Source: JAJPXC01 sp964510535
GTDB lineage: Bacteria; Bacteroidota; Bacteroidia; Bacteroidales; Muribaculaceae
Direction of reading: 5' to 3'
NCBI GenBank assembly: GCA_964510535.1
Contig: CAZECG010000028.1
Location: forward strand, 1-19,834
Length of the DNA: 19,834 nt
Every line of letters starts with the position of its first letter. The stretch's first letter is position 1. Positions 9,156 through 17,700 of the stretch are shown in pieces. A program made the translations under genes and the position numbers. Below the pieces are notes generated by a model. The model was not told where the DNA came from, searched no databases, and saw nothing but the letters and a program-made list of their open reading frames with translations.

Positions 9156-9179
9156 AAAATATGTTTTACAACATATTTT
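9156..9179. repeat. 10-bp inverted repeat: recG terminator or operator
   Basis: AAAATATGTT (9156-9165) and AACATATTTT (9170-9179) are perfect arms around TTAC. On the minus strand the second arm ends in TTTTT, so it could terminate recG transcripts 65-90 nt past the stop. Its core TATGTT-TTAC-AACATA recurs almost identically at 12482-12497 near another promoter, which suggests protein binding instead. The two roles are not exclusive. Confidence 0.6.
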
Positions 9180-9243
9180 CGACATTTCCGTCGTTAAGTC
9201 CCGCCGCCGCGTTAACGGATTGTTAAAGGATGATTTTATGCGA

Positions 9244-11334
9244 TTAGCTGATTCGGCTCCAGTCGACAGTGCGCGCGGTTGATTGCGCGATAGCCTGCGA
9301 CAAGCGTCTGTTGGAAGTGGTGGCCAGCTCCGGGTCAGCATCGAGGATGTCGGAAGCCGCGTCGCGCGCCAACTGCACAATCTGCCCGTCGGTGGCGAGA
9401 TTTGCGAGCCGTAGGTCAAACGGGATTCCACTTTGCATGGTGCCTTCAAGGTCTCCCGGGCCACGCATCTTCAAGTCGGCCTCGGCGACGACAAAACCGT
9501 CGGTAGTGGAAGTCATGATTTCAAGCCGGCGGCGCGTCTCGGCGGCGATGTTGTGTTTGGTCATTAGGATGCAGTAGCTTTGAGAGCCGCCACGCCCCAC
9601 CCTGCCACGGAGCTGATGAAGTTGCGAAAGCCCGAAGCGTTCGGCGTTTTCAATCACCATCGTTGTGGCGTTGGGGACGTTAACCCCCACCTCGATAACA
9701 GTCGTTGCCACGAGAATATCGGCCTGATGGGTAGCGAAAAGCGTCATCTGGTGGTCCTTTTCGGCAGGTTTCATTTTGCCGTGGACATACGCCACGCGAT
9801 GATTCGGGAAAGTCTCTTTAATCAACTCATACCCCTCTTCAAGCGAGCGGAGAGCGAGTTTTTCGTTTTCTTCAATCAATGGATAGACTATGTAGACCTG
9901 CCGGCCTTGCGCCAGTTGCCTGCCAATGCCGCGGTAGACGTCATATCGGCGGTTATCGTATCGGAGCAGTGTCTCAACCGGCTTGCGCCCCGGTGGCAGC
10001 TCATCAATCACCGACACATCGAGGTCGCCGTAGACCGTCATGGCGAGAGTGCGCGGTATCGGTGTCGCTGTCATGACAAGGACGTGGGGAGGAGTAGTGT
10101 TTTTATTCCACAGTCTTGCCCGTTGCGCCACGCCGAAGCGGTGTTGCTCATCGATAACTACAAAACCGAGGTTTTTGAATCTCACATTATCCTCAAGCAA
10201 AGCATGGGTGCCGACAAGTATGTGCAGTGACCCGTCGGCAAGCTGCCCATGAATTAAATCGCGGTCTTTTTTACGGGTCGAGCCGGTGAGCAGTTTCACG
10301 TTGACACCGATTGGGGAAACCGCCTTAGAAATTGTCTCAAAATGCTGCGTGGCAAGTATTTCGGTGGGAGCCATCAGACACGCCTGTGTCTTGTTGTCGA
10401 GAGCTATGAGCATACAAAGCAACGCCACCATCGTCTTTCCGCTGCCTACATCGCCTTGCAGCAATCTGTTCATCTGCCTTCCCGACCCCATGTCGGCCCT
10501 AATCTCCTTGATGACGCGTTTTTGCGCCCCTGTCAGCTCAAAAGGGAGGCATTGTGAATAGAAATTATTGAAAAACCGGCCTATGCGGGGGAAATAGAAT
10601 CCGCCCGACATTGACTTCCGGCGGCGGGTGTAGCGTTGGATGTTAAGCTGCAACAAAAGCAACTCCTCAAATTTCAATCGGAATTTCGCCCGCTGCAAAC
10701 AATCGTTATCGGCGGGATTGTGGATAGCGACCAGTGCCTCGCGGAGAGGCATAAGCTTGTAACGTGCCACCACATCGGCCGGGAGAGGGTCGTCGATGAG
10801 CGTCGAGGCCGCGAGCGCGGTCTGCACCCAGTTGAAGATGGTGCGCGATGTGATGCCGCGGTTACGCAGCTTGTCGGTAAGCGGATAAGTCCCGCGCAGC
10901 CCCTGCATAGCCCCTTTCGACCCAGGCAAGTCAATCTCGGGGTGAGCCATGCTCCAGCGGCCGTTGAACTCAGTCGGTTTTCCGAAAAGGATATACTCGT
11001 TGTCGGTGAGATAGGTCTGGCGTATGGACTTGATGCGGTTAAACCAGACCACTTCCATCAGCCCCGAGCCATCGCTGAACAGGCCAATGAGCCGCGACTT
11101 AGCCCCCTCCCCTTTCAACGTGAACGACAGGAACCGTCCTCTGAGCTGGCAGGCCGGCATATCGCCCTTTAGCTGATTAACGGTGTAGATTGTCGAACGG
11201 TCAACATAGTTGAATGGGAAATGATAAAGCAGGTCGTAAAATGACTTTATGCCGAGGTCCGCGGCGAGCAGTTCGGCTCGTTTCGGGCCAACTCCCTTGA
11301 GGTAAGTTATGTCGCGCAGACGCAAGTTGTTCAT
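9244..11334 (-). CDS. recG: ATP-dependent DNA helicase RecG
   Basis: This 696-residue superfamily 2 helicase remodels stalled replication forks and Holliday junctions by branch migration. The N-terminal helix-hairpin-like YLKGVGPKRAELLAADLGI (11-29) and wedge domain (about 55-150) precede the helicase core. That core carries Walker A GDVGSGKT (294-301), APTEILATQ (322-330), the DEQH box (395-398) in VVIDEQHRFGV, TATPIPRT (422-429) and QLRGRVGRG followed by SQSYC. Length matches the family. The start ATG lies 41 nt after the ispD stop on the same strand, so the two are probably co-transcribed with ispD first. A hairpin 65-90 nt past its stop may terminate it. All motifs are intact. Confidence 0.96.
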   Translation of the reverse strand: MNNLRLRDITYLKGVGPKRAELLAADLGIKSFYDLLYHFPFNYVDRSTIYTVNQLKGDMPACQLRGRFLSFTLKGEGAKSRLIGLFSDGSGLMEVVWFNRIKSIRQTYLTDNEYILFGKPTEFNGRWSMAHPEIDLPGSKGAMQGLRGTYPLTDKLRNRGITSRTIFNWVQTALAASTLIDDPLPADVVARYKLMPLREALVAIHNPADNDCLQRAKFRLKFEELLLLQLNIQRYTRRRKSMSGGFYFPRIGRFFNNFYSQCLPFELTGAQKRVIKEIRADMGSGRQMNRLLQGDVGSGKTMVALLCMLIALDNKTQACLMAPTEILATQHFETISKAVSPIGVNVKLLTGSTRKKDRDLIHGQLADGSLHILVGTHALLEDNVRFKNLGFVVIDEQHRFGVAQRARLWNKNTTPPHVLVMTATPIPRTLAMTVYGDLDVSVIDELPPGRKPVETLLRYDNRRYDVYRGIGRQLAQGRQVYIVYPLIEENEKLALRSLEEGYELIKETFPNHRVAYVHGKMKPAEKDHQMTLFATHQADILVATTVIEVGVNVPNATTMVIENAERFGLSQLHQLRGRVGRGGSQSYCILMTKHNIAAETRRRLEIMTSTTDGFVVAEADLKMRGPGDLEGTMQSGIPFDLRLANLATDGQIVQLARDAASDILDADPELATTSNRRLSQAIAQSTARTVDWSRIS

Positions 11335-11375
11335 TCCGGGTGCAGCTTATCTTAAAAACGGTGTGTTTTCTCTGT

Positions 11376-12068
11376 TTAATCTCGCAGGTGGCCGAGGTAA
11401 ACACCGGCGACCGCAAGGTCGAGCGGATGGGTGATTTTGATGTTATAAACCGACCCGTCGACAATCCGTAAATCAGTGAACCCGGCAGCGGCCATCACTG
11501 AAGCGTCGTCGGTGAATAACGGCGAATAGGGCAAGGAGTAGGCGCGGCGCAATTTTCCGGCGGGGAACCCCTGTGGAGTCTGAACCGCACGATAGGCCGC
11601 GCGGTTGACCGGCTCAGACACTCCGTCGGCCAGCATCCGCCTTAGCGAGTCGGTGACAGCGACAGCGGGGATAGCCCCGTCGCCTTCGTCAGCGGCATCT
11701 ACCACCCGCCTGACGGTAGCGGCATCCACCAGCGGGCGCGCACCGTCGTGAATCAGCACTATATCGGCATCGCCCTCAACAAGCGAGAGCCCGTTTCGGA
11801 CCGATTCCCAACGGTTTTCTCCACCAACTGCCACCGCGACACCGTCAAGGCCGTGAGACATGGCAATGCGTCGCCACCGATCCATTTCAGCCGCCGACAC
11901 AACGACAATGACCTTCAGCCCGTCGACAGCCGACCGCAATGCGTCAATCGCACGCACGACAACCGGGATCCCGTCAAGGTCACAGAACTGTTTGGGCACA
12001 TCTGAGCCGAACCGGCTTCCCGACCCGGCAGCCACAACTATCGCCGAAATATTAAGACTACGATTCAT
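11376..12068 (-). CDS. ispD: 2-C-methyl-D-erythritol 4-phosphate cytidylyltransferase IspD
   Basis: IspD adds CMP to 2-C-methyl-D-erythritol 4-phosphate in the non-mevalonate isoprenoid pathway, which feeds quinones and undecaprenyl carriers. The nucleotide-binding loop is VVAAGSGSRFGSDVPKQF near residues 11-28. The other conserved segments follow: LIHDGARPLVD, AVQTPQGF, TDDASVM and the C-terminal NIKITHPLDL. From the ATG at 12068 it has 230 residues, the usual size. The frame is open to 12227, but the extra 53 residues precede the first beta strand and extend past the -7 box at 12099-12106, so that start is rejected. It heads the ispD-recG pair. Confidence 0.95.
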   Translation of the reverse strand: MNRSLNISAIVVAAGSGSRFGSDVPKQFCDLDGIPVVVRAIDALRSAVDGLKVIVVVSAAEMDRWRRIAMSHGLDGVAVAVGGENRWESVRNGLSLVEGDADIVLIHDGARPLVDAATVRRVVDAADEGDGAIPAVAVTDSLRRMLADGVSEPVNRAAYRAVQTPQGFPAGKLRRAYSLPYSPLFTDDASVMAAAGFTDLRIVDGSVYNIKITHPLDLAVAGVYLGHLRD

Positions 12069-12098
12069 GACACATGACAGTTTCACGGTTAATAAGCG

Positions 12099-12106
12099 CA
12101 AAGATA
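12099..12106 (-). promoter_or_regulatory. Candidate ispD promoter (-7 box)
   Basis: TATCTTTG on the minus strand fits TAnnTTTG and lies about 30 nt upstream of the chosen ispD start, supporting that start. The nearest TTTG is at 12130-12133 with a 23-nt spacer, longer than the 20 nt seen at the other promoters here. Confidence 0.45.
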
Positions 12107-12172
12107 ACTTAATTTGGCCACTTCGCCGACAAAACAATCCAAAAACAGAGCGGCACGGGAGAACGGCGGCCA

Positions 12173-12192
12173 CGATTCCCGCAAGGGAATCG
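12173..12192. repeat. 8-bp perfect hairpin with GCAA loop
   Basis: CGATTCCC (12173-12180) and GGGAATCG (12185-12192) flank GCAA, which as plus-strand RNA would be a GNRA tetraloop closed by C-G. No T run follows on either strand and no gene overlaps it. Purpose unknown. Confidence 0.6.
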
Positions 12193-12302
12193 ATGGCGTT
12201 ACCACATATGTCAGACAATTCCGACACCGCAAACGTTTTTTACTTTGACCCCTAAAATTAAGGCGTGCACTTGGGCGGTTTTTAACAATTCAACCGACTT
12301 TT

Positions 12303-12330
12303 GCAGCTGACCACAATAATGCGGCTGACC
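12303..12330. repeat. Pair of 10-bp direct repeats
   Basis: GCAGCTGACC at 12303-12312 and GCGGCTGACC at 12321-12330 differ at one base and start 18 bp apart. They lie in the non-coding gap between the ispD promoter and the small RNA terminator. The spacing could suit a protein binding two nearby sites, but chance cannot be excluded. Confidence 0.45.
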
Positions 12331-12343
12331 CGGATTTCTCGGT

Positions 12344-12391
12344 AAAAAACCATAAAAAGGAGCTTAGTCACTAAGCTCCTTTTTATGGTTT
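12344..12391 (-). terminator. Very strong terminator with 21-bp arms
   Basis: Perfect arms at 12347-12367 and 12371-12391 enclose the three bases TCA. The core is GGAGCTTAG/CTAAGCTCC flanked by A and T runs. On the minus strand the stem ends in a run of six T (12349-12344). On the plus strand TTTTT lies inside the stem, so it could work in both directions. No gene lies immediately upstream on the plus strand. On the minus strand it closes the candidate small RNA. Confidence 0.85.
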
Positions 12392-12436
12392 CCAATAGGT
12401 ACAATTTCTAAGGTAAAAAAGATTGTTTTAGGTTTG
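12344..12436 (-). ncRNA. Candidate small non-coding RNA, about 90 nt
   Basis: A well-formed promoter (-33 TTTG at 12470-12473, 20-nt spacer, -7 CACCTTTG at 12442-12449) points at a short stretch that ends in an unusually strong terminator. The expected start is near 12436. Between them there is no ATG and no reading frame worth calling. A 5-bp pairing (ACAAU with AUUGU) is possible upstream of the terminator stem. The promoter-RNA-terminator layout resembles independently transcribed small RNAs known from this order, such as the Bacteroidales-1 motif, but I cannot confirm membership by eye. It could instead be a processed 3' end of the lpxH transcript, though the separate promoter argues against that. 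Confidence 0.6.
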
Positions 12437-12441
12437 CGTTA

Positions 12442-12473
12442 CAAAGGTGTGGCTTTTTCAACGCCCCGCCAAA
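12442..12473 (-). promoter_or_regulatory. Promoter of the candidate small RNA
   Basis: The minus strand carries TTTG (12470-12473), exactly 20 nt, then CACCTTTG (12442-12449), one base off TAnnTTTG. The same spacing occurs at 17-48, 13690-13721 and 19717-19748. No protein-coding frame follows before the terminator at 12391. Confidence 0.6.
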
Positions 12474-12481
12474 TTATTTTT

Positions 12482-12497
12482 TATGTTTTCTAACATA
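12482..12497. promoter_or_regulatory. Operator-like inverted repeat upstream of the small RNA promoter
   Basis: TATGTT (12482-12487), TTCT, AACATA (12492-12497) is an inverted repeat centred about 54 nt upstream of the expected small RNA start. Fourteen of its 16 bases match the core of the repeat at 9160-9175. The position suits an activator site. The regulator is unknown. The rest of 12498-12595, between here and the lpxH stop, shows nothing notable. Confidence 0.4.
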
Positions 12498-12595
12498 CTT
12501 TTTCAACCACTTTGCCGCAAACTCAGAATAACTCGCTGATATATTTACGTTTACAAATCAGACAGAGAAGATGGTTGAACCTGTTTTTTAACAAT

Positions 12596-13351
12596 TCAGT
12601 CTTCAAATTTCTTTAAAAAAAGTTCGTTTCCGTCCCAAACGGCATAAGAAAAATGGTAAATCCAGTCGCCAAGAACCACCAATTTCGATTTCGGGGCGAC
12701 TTCCATATCCATGAGTATGTGGCGATGCCCGAAAATGAAGTAATCGACGCGGGGATGCGTCTTGAGGTATTCGCGCGCGAAGTCCACATAAGGCTCCGCT
12801 TCCCCCCGGGAGCGGGCAGGTCCGGCGCAAGCGCCGCGACTCGACGCCGACCAGCGATGGGCAAGCGGGATTGTCAGCCCGGGGTGGATTGATGAGAACA
12901 GGAATTGGCAGAAGCGGTTTCGGAACAGGCTTCGGATAAACCTGAACCCAAGCGACATCTTCCCAACCCCGTCGCCATGGCTCAGAAAGAACCTACGGCC
13001 ATCAATCTCGGTGATTTCCACACCGTCGACTACCCTCATCCCGATTTCTGCCGGGAGGTAGTCGAAAATCCATATGTCGTGATTTCCGATGAACCATGTC
13101 ACCTCGACTCCCGAATCGGCTAAGTCGGCCAAAGCCCCGAAAAAGCGCGTGAATCCCCGGGGAACGACTGTTCGGTACTCATACCAGTAGTCGAGCACGT
13201 CGCCAAGCAGATAAAGCCGCCTGGCGGTTGGCTTTATGGCGTGCAGGAACCTGACAACGCGCCGCTCGTAGTCGAGCGGATTGTCCATCGTCGACGCTCC
13301 GAGATGGAGGTCGGAGATAAAGTAGGTCAACGTGCGCGAGTCAGTGTCCAT
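12596..13351 (-). CDS. lpxH: UDP-2,3-diacylglucosamine diphosphatase (LpxH-type)
   Basis: This calcineurin-like metallophosphoesterase hydrolyses UDP-2,3-diacylglucosamine to lipid X, the fourth step of lipid A synthesis, at the inner membrane surface. The metal-binding motifs are in order: SDLHLG (D14, H16), LLGDVLDYWYEYR (D51), GNHD (N90-H91-D92), LSHGDG (H125) and FGHRH (H209, H211). At 251 residues it is near the family size of about 240-260. Its ATG shares one base with the stop of the upstream DUF59 gene (TGATG), so translation is probably coupled. Bacteroidota carry LpxH homologues of this divergent GNHD type. LpxB, the next enzyme, is encoded at 4129-5259. Confidence 0.9.
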   Translation of the reverse strand: MDTDSRTLTYFISDLHLGASTMDNPLDYERRVVRFLHAIKPTARRLYLLGDVLDYWYEYRTVVPRGFTRFFGALADLADSGVEVTWFIGNHDIWIFDYLPAEIGMRVVDGVEITEIDGRRFFLSHGDGVGKMSLGFRFIRSLFRNRFCQFLFSSIHPGLTIPLAHRWSASSRGACAGPARSRGEAEPYVDFAREYLKTHPRVDYFIFGHRHILMDMEVAPKSKLVVLGDWIYHFSYAVWDGNELFLKKFED

Positions 13352-13671
13352 CAGAGAAATCCGAGTTCAAGTTTAGCTTCCTCCGACATCATATCCTTGT
13401 CCCATTCAGGCTCGAACACGAGATTTATCACCACGCTTTTAACCCCCTCGATGCTTTCGAGCTTTATGCGCGCGTCGTCAATGATAAAATCGGCAGCCGG
13501 GCAGTTTGGCGCCGTCAGAGTCATGTCAATCGAGAGATTACCATCGTCGTCAAGGTCAATTTTATAGATGAGACCGAGGGAGTATATGTCTACCGGAATT
13601 TCGGGGTCGTAGACGGTGCGGAGCATCTCCACCACTTTTTCCTCAATCTCAAGGTGTCGCTGTTGATCCAT
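13351..13671 (-). CDS. MIP18/DUF59 family metal-sulfur cluster assembly factor (SufT-like)
   Basis: This 106-residue cytoplasmic protein belongs to the MIP18/DUF59 family that helps mature Fe-S proteins. The hallmark is VYDPEIPVDIYSLGLIYKIDL near residues 20-40, followed by MTLTAPNCPAADFIIDDA with the conserved Cys (TAPNCP). SVVINLVFEPEWDKDMMSEEAKLELGF is the usual C-terminal DPPW-like region, here EPEW. I start it at the ATG at 13671; an in-frame TTG at 13692 forms part of the promoter -7 box and cannot be the start. It overlaps lpxH by one base. The link to lipid A looks like operon sharing, not shared function. Confidence 0.88.
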   Translation of the reverse strand: MDQQRHLEIEEKVVEMLRTVYDPEIPVDIYSLGLIYKIDLDDDGNLSIDMTLTAPNCPAADFIIDDARIKLESIEGVKSVVINLVFEPEWDKDMMSEEAKLELGFL

Positions 13672-13689
13672 CGTTCTGTGAGTTTTTGG

Positions 13690-13721
13690 CAAAGGTAGGA
13701 AATATCGTCAAAACGCGCAAA
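13690..13721 (-). promoter_or_regulatory. Promoter of the DUF59-lpxH operon
   Basis: The minus strand has TTTG at 13718-13721, a 20-nt spacer and the perfect -7 box TACCTTTG at 13690-13697. Transcription should start near 13684, leaving a leader of about 13 nt before the ATG at 13671. Confidence 0.7.
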
Positions 13722-13868
13722 AGGTTAACATCAGTAAATAATCGTTTTCAAACCATAAAATCATTAACGATTCTAAAATTAATCCTTAAATTTAAAGGCC
13801 GAAATAGCAATGAGAGACAAATCATAATTAATAATCAACAATTTACTAACCATTTAACAACAGTACAC

Positions 13869-14777
13869 ATGAAAAATCTTTTCATTACGGCACTGATGCT
13901 GGGTTGGGCAGTCGCAGGAAGCGCACAGCTTTTGAGCGTGGGCAGCGTGGAGAAAATCAATCTCCCTGCCGGAATGGAAGCTGACCAAGCAGTTATCAGT
14001 CCCGACGGCACGTTTGTGGTGATGTCGATTAACAGCGACCGTTCGCTGCAACGGCTTGACCTGACCACAGGCAAAGCAGTGAAAGTGGCTGAAAACGGCT
14101 CGATGCTGGGGCTTGAGTTCACCGACGATTCCCGCAGCATCGTTTACCGCCAGTCTACCACCAACGACAAGCATCTCCGCTACACAGCGGTAAAAGCTGT
14201 CGACCTCGCCACCGGAGCGGAAACGACAGTGGTCAAACCGACCCGCAAGCTCAACGGCTTCGCTGTTGAAGGGCGCGACATCGCCAGCGTGGAGAACAAA
14301 AAATTCCACGCAACCAACATCGACGGGGTCAAGGCAGCGAAAGTGCCTGTCGCCTCAATCTACTACGGACAGCTCCTCGTGACTGTCGACGGCAAGACCA
14401 AAGCCATCAATCCCAACGGGAAAGAGGGTTGCAGCTATCTTTGGCCGTCAGTATCGCCCGACGGCACCAAAGTGCTTTACTATTTAGGTTCAGACGGTTG
14501 CTATGTATGTGACATCGACGGCGGAAACCCCGTGAGAATCGGCGTTATCCGCGCGCCCCGCTGGATTGACAACCAGACCATCGTGGGTATGCGAGGCAGC
14601 AACGACGGTATCTCTTACACCGAATCGGCTATCATCGCAGCCAACCTCAACGGTGTCGAGCAGACCCTCACAGGCAGCGACGTTATCGCCCTGAACCCTT
14701 CGGTATCGGGCGACGGAACCAAAATCGCGTTCTCGACTCCCGAAGGGAATCTTTATGTAATCAACATCAACCGTTAA
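13869..14777 (+). CDS. Exported PD40 (TolB-like) beta-propeller protein
   Basis: The mature part of this 302-residue protein consists of repeated propeller blades. The signal peptide is MKNLFITALMLGWAVAGSA (cleavage before Q20). Blades show the PD40 pattern: ISPDGTFVVMSINSDRSLQRLDLTTG, FTDDSRSIVYR, WPSVSPDGTKVLYYLGSDGCYVCDIDGG and PSVSGDGTKIAFSTPEGNLYVI. Such domains usually bind proteins or ligands; no enzyme motif is seen. The frame is open upstream to 13686, but the signal peptide fixes the start at 13869. A leader of up to about 180 AT-rich nt precedes it, with only an imperfect -7 box (TAAATTTA at 13787). The amidase gene follows after 18 nt, so the two are very likely co-expressed. Confidence 0.85.
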   Translation: MKNLFITALMLGWAVAGSAQLLSVGSVEKINLPAGMEADQAVISPDGTFVVMSINSDRSLQRLDLTTGKAVKVAENGSMLGLEFTDDSRSIVYRQSTTNDKHLRYTAVKAVDLATGAETTVVKPTRKLNGFAVEGRDIASVENKKFHATNIDGVKAAKVPVASIYYGQLLVTVDGKTKAINPNGKEGCSYLWPSVSPDGTKVLYYLGSDGCYVCDIDGGNPVRIGVIRAPRWIDNQTIVGMRGSNDGISYTESAIIAANLNGVEQTLTGSDVIALNPSVSGDGTKIAFSTPEGNLYVININR

Positions 14778-14795
14778 TAAAAGCACCGATTGGCA

Positions 14796-17700
14796 ATGAA
14801 AAAGATAATAGCACTGTCAGCCGCGGCGCTTCTTTGCGGCGCGGCACTCTCGGCCAAGACAGCCGACGAGCTTCGCATCTACATCAACCCGGGTCACGGT
14901 TCATGGGGACCCAACGACCGTCCGATGAGCATTCTTCGCCAGGTCGACACCGTGATGACGGTCATCAACCCCAACACCATGTCAATTACTGAGGCCAATG
15001 AGGGTCACACACCCGACACCACAGCGTTCTACGAGTCCAACACCAACCTGCGCAAAGCTTTGGCTCTTTTGGACCGTCTCGAATCGTATGGTCTGAAATT
15101 TGACCGCACTAAAAACCAAAGCGGAACCGACGCCGCTAAAATAGGCGCCGCCAAGGATTTGACCAACAACATCGTGATGAGCCACGTTAAAGCCGGGCCC
15201 TATCCCTATGCTGTGGCGCAGAAGACAAGCTACAACCGCGACCTGACAGAAATCGCGGTGGAAGCAGAGACAAACAACTTCGATATGTTCATCTCTATCC
15301 ACTCGAATGCGGCAAGCGAAGGCAGCACAGTCAACTATCTGCCGTTCATATACCGCGGCACAGACGGTGTGGGCGGCGACCGCAGTCCCGGTTCACGCGA
15401 CATGGCGGCAGCCTGCTGGCCCTACGCTTTCGGTGTGAAATACCAACTCTGGACCGCCCGTAAGACAGTTGACCAAGCTGTTATCGGCGACGTCACATTT
15501 TACGGAAGCGAGTCGGAGAGCTCTGCCATTCCCGGCTGTTCAGGCTACTTAGGCGTACTCAAGCACAATGTGCCTGGCTTCTTGGTTGAGGGTTACTTCC
15601 ACACTTACCAGCCGTCGCGCCATCGCGCAATGAACTTCGACGCCGACCGCATCGAGGGTTACCAGTATGCCCGCGGTATAGCCGACTACTTCGGTCTCCA
15701 GAAAGAGTCGACAGGCGAAATCTACGGTCTTGTCCGCGACCTTCATGAGAAATTCTCCCACGACCTCTACACCCCCCAGTACGGCACCAACGACTGCTAC
15801 CTGCCGCTCAACGGCGTAACCGTCACACTGAAGAAAGACGGGGCTGTCGTAGCGACAAAGGTCACCGACAACCACTACAACGGTGTGTTCGTATTTGACA
15901 ACCTCCAGCCCGGGACCTACACTCTCGAACTGAGCCACCCCAAATACAAACCGGCCAACAAAAATCAGAAAACCACTGTCGAGGTTAAAGCCGCCGAGAC
16001 ATCATACCCGGAAATTTTCCTTGAAAACATCGACTATGTTGACCTTGGCGACCAATACAAAAACTATCCCGACGAACTGGCTGAAGAGCCTGCCGTTGGC
16101 CCCGCCGACGAGTATGTGTTCAACCAGGAATATGTCGACCAACCCATCGCGGAACTCGCAGGGAAGAACATACGCCGCACCATCGTCCGCGGCGACAAGG
16201 CCATCATCCTTGCCCACGACGATGCCAATGAGCCAATTATCGTGCTGCAAGATTTGGCCACAAAAACCGCCGTGCGCACCCTCGGCACCGCCGGCACCGT
16301 CGGTTCAATCGCCAAAATCGGTGACATCACGATGACAGCCGAAGGCGTTCTGATTGGTGTCAACGCCGACGTGCAGGCATTCGGTGGCGACAACATGGTG
16401 AAAATCTACAAGTGGGACAACAACGAAGAAGACGGTCTGCCCGAAGGGAATCCGACGCTTCTCAAAGAGATGAACCACGCCGGCAACTGGAACAATGCGG
16501 AGTTTGGCAAAACTATCACATACTCCGGAACCCTCCAGCAAGGCTATCTGCTTATCTCCAACATTTCGAAAGGGAAGGTTACCATCCGCATCGAACTCGT
16601 CGCATTTGAAAATGGAAAATATGGAGCGTACAGCTACATGAATTTCAACTCAAACAACATCGGTGACGATAAACTCGGAGACTATGAATTTGTGATGTCG
16701 CCCATCCATGACGACCATTTCATCATCACCTCTGAGCTTTTGCCCCCGATGGAAGTTAAGGTCAACAAAAGCGCGGCAGGCAAACCCGCAATCGTCGCCA
16801 ACCTCCCAGCTAATCTGATTGATGGCACAGGTTTCCGCAGCGGTTTCTTCAAATACGCCGGCAAAGCCTATATGGTTGCGCCCAACCACGTTGACGGCAA
16901 GAACACCGGTGTCACTCTCCTTGACGTGACCAACGGTCTTGACAAAGCTACCGTCGTGACCACGACCAACACCGCACTCCCCGTCCCCGCCGACAACACC
17001 CCCGAGGGCATGGCCAAAGCATGGGCCAAATCAGGTAAAGGCATGACAGCGGCTAACGCTTTTGTGACAGTCAACCGCGACACGAAAGGCGCATATTCAT
17101 CATCAGCGATAAACCTCTACGTTGTCCGCGCCGACGCCAAACTGTCGAAAATCACCACAGCCAACGCCGAGCAGCCCAAGTTCCGCGGCCATTTCGCTTA
17201 TGACCTTAACATGACGAAAGATGCCGACAACTACGCTATCACCTTCAAATCGACAGGAGAGGCCAATAACGCCAAACTTATCCTGACCAACGTCAACAAC
17301 GCTGAAGATGTGATAACCGTCGACCTCGGCGCTGTCGTTCCCGGCACCAACACCACCACATTTGACGCTTCGGACCTCACAGCCGGAAGCCAATACAACT
17401 GGGCGATTGAAATCGACAGCAAGGCGATACCAGCGGCAAGCAGGATATTCACGGCTCACTCCGACGGAATAACCGTTGGCTCACGCGGCGGTATCGTGGT
17501 CATGACCGACCCCGAACAGCAGTCGTACGGCAAAGTTGTCGTGGCCCAAGGTTTCGCTCAGGGTATCGAAATCTACAACCCCGACCTCACCCTCCAAGGC
17601 ACATACCACGCTAACGCCTCTACCATGAACTCATCCAACAACTCGTCACTGTTCCGCGGCGACCAGCGCGACGGTAAAGCCTACTTCACCGACTGGAGCG

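Larger units (their letters stand above)
8902..9243. other. Intergenic region between recG and the M23 gene
   Basis: This 342-nt AT-rich gap has no credible gene. It holds a candidate promoter for the M23 gene (9040-9071) and a strong inverted repeat (9156-9179). Between the promoter and the M23 start lies an untranslated leader of about 130 nt, in which I see no riboswitch-like structure. Confidence 0.7.

Noticed and set aside
12069..12227. Longer ispD start adding 53 residues
   Set aside because: The added residues precede the conserved first strand of the cytidylyltransferase fold and run through the candidate -7 box at 12099-12106.
13672..13692. TTG start for the DUF59 gene
   Set aside because: The TTG is the end of the TACCTTTG -7 box and would lie upstream of the transcript start.
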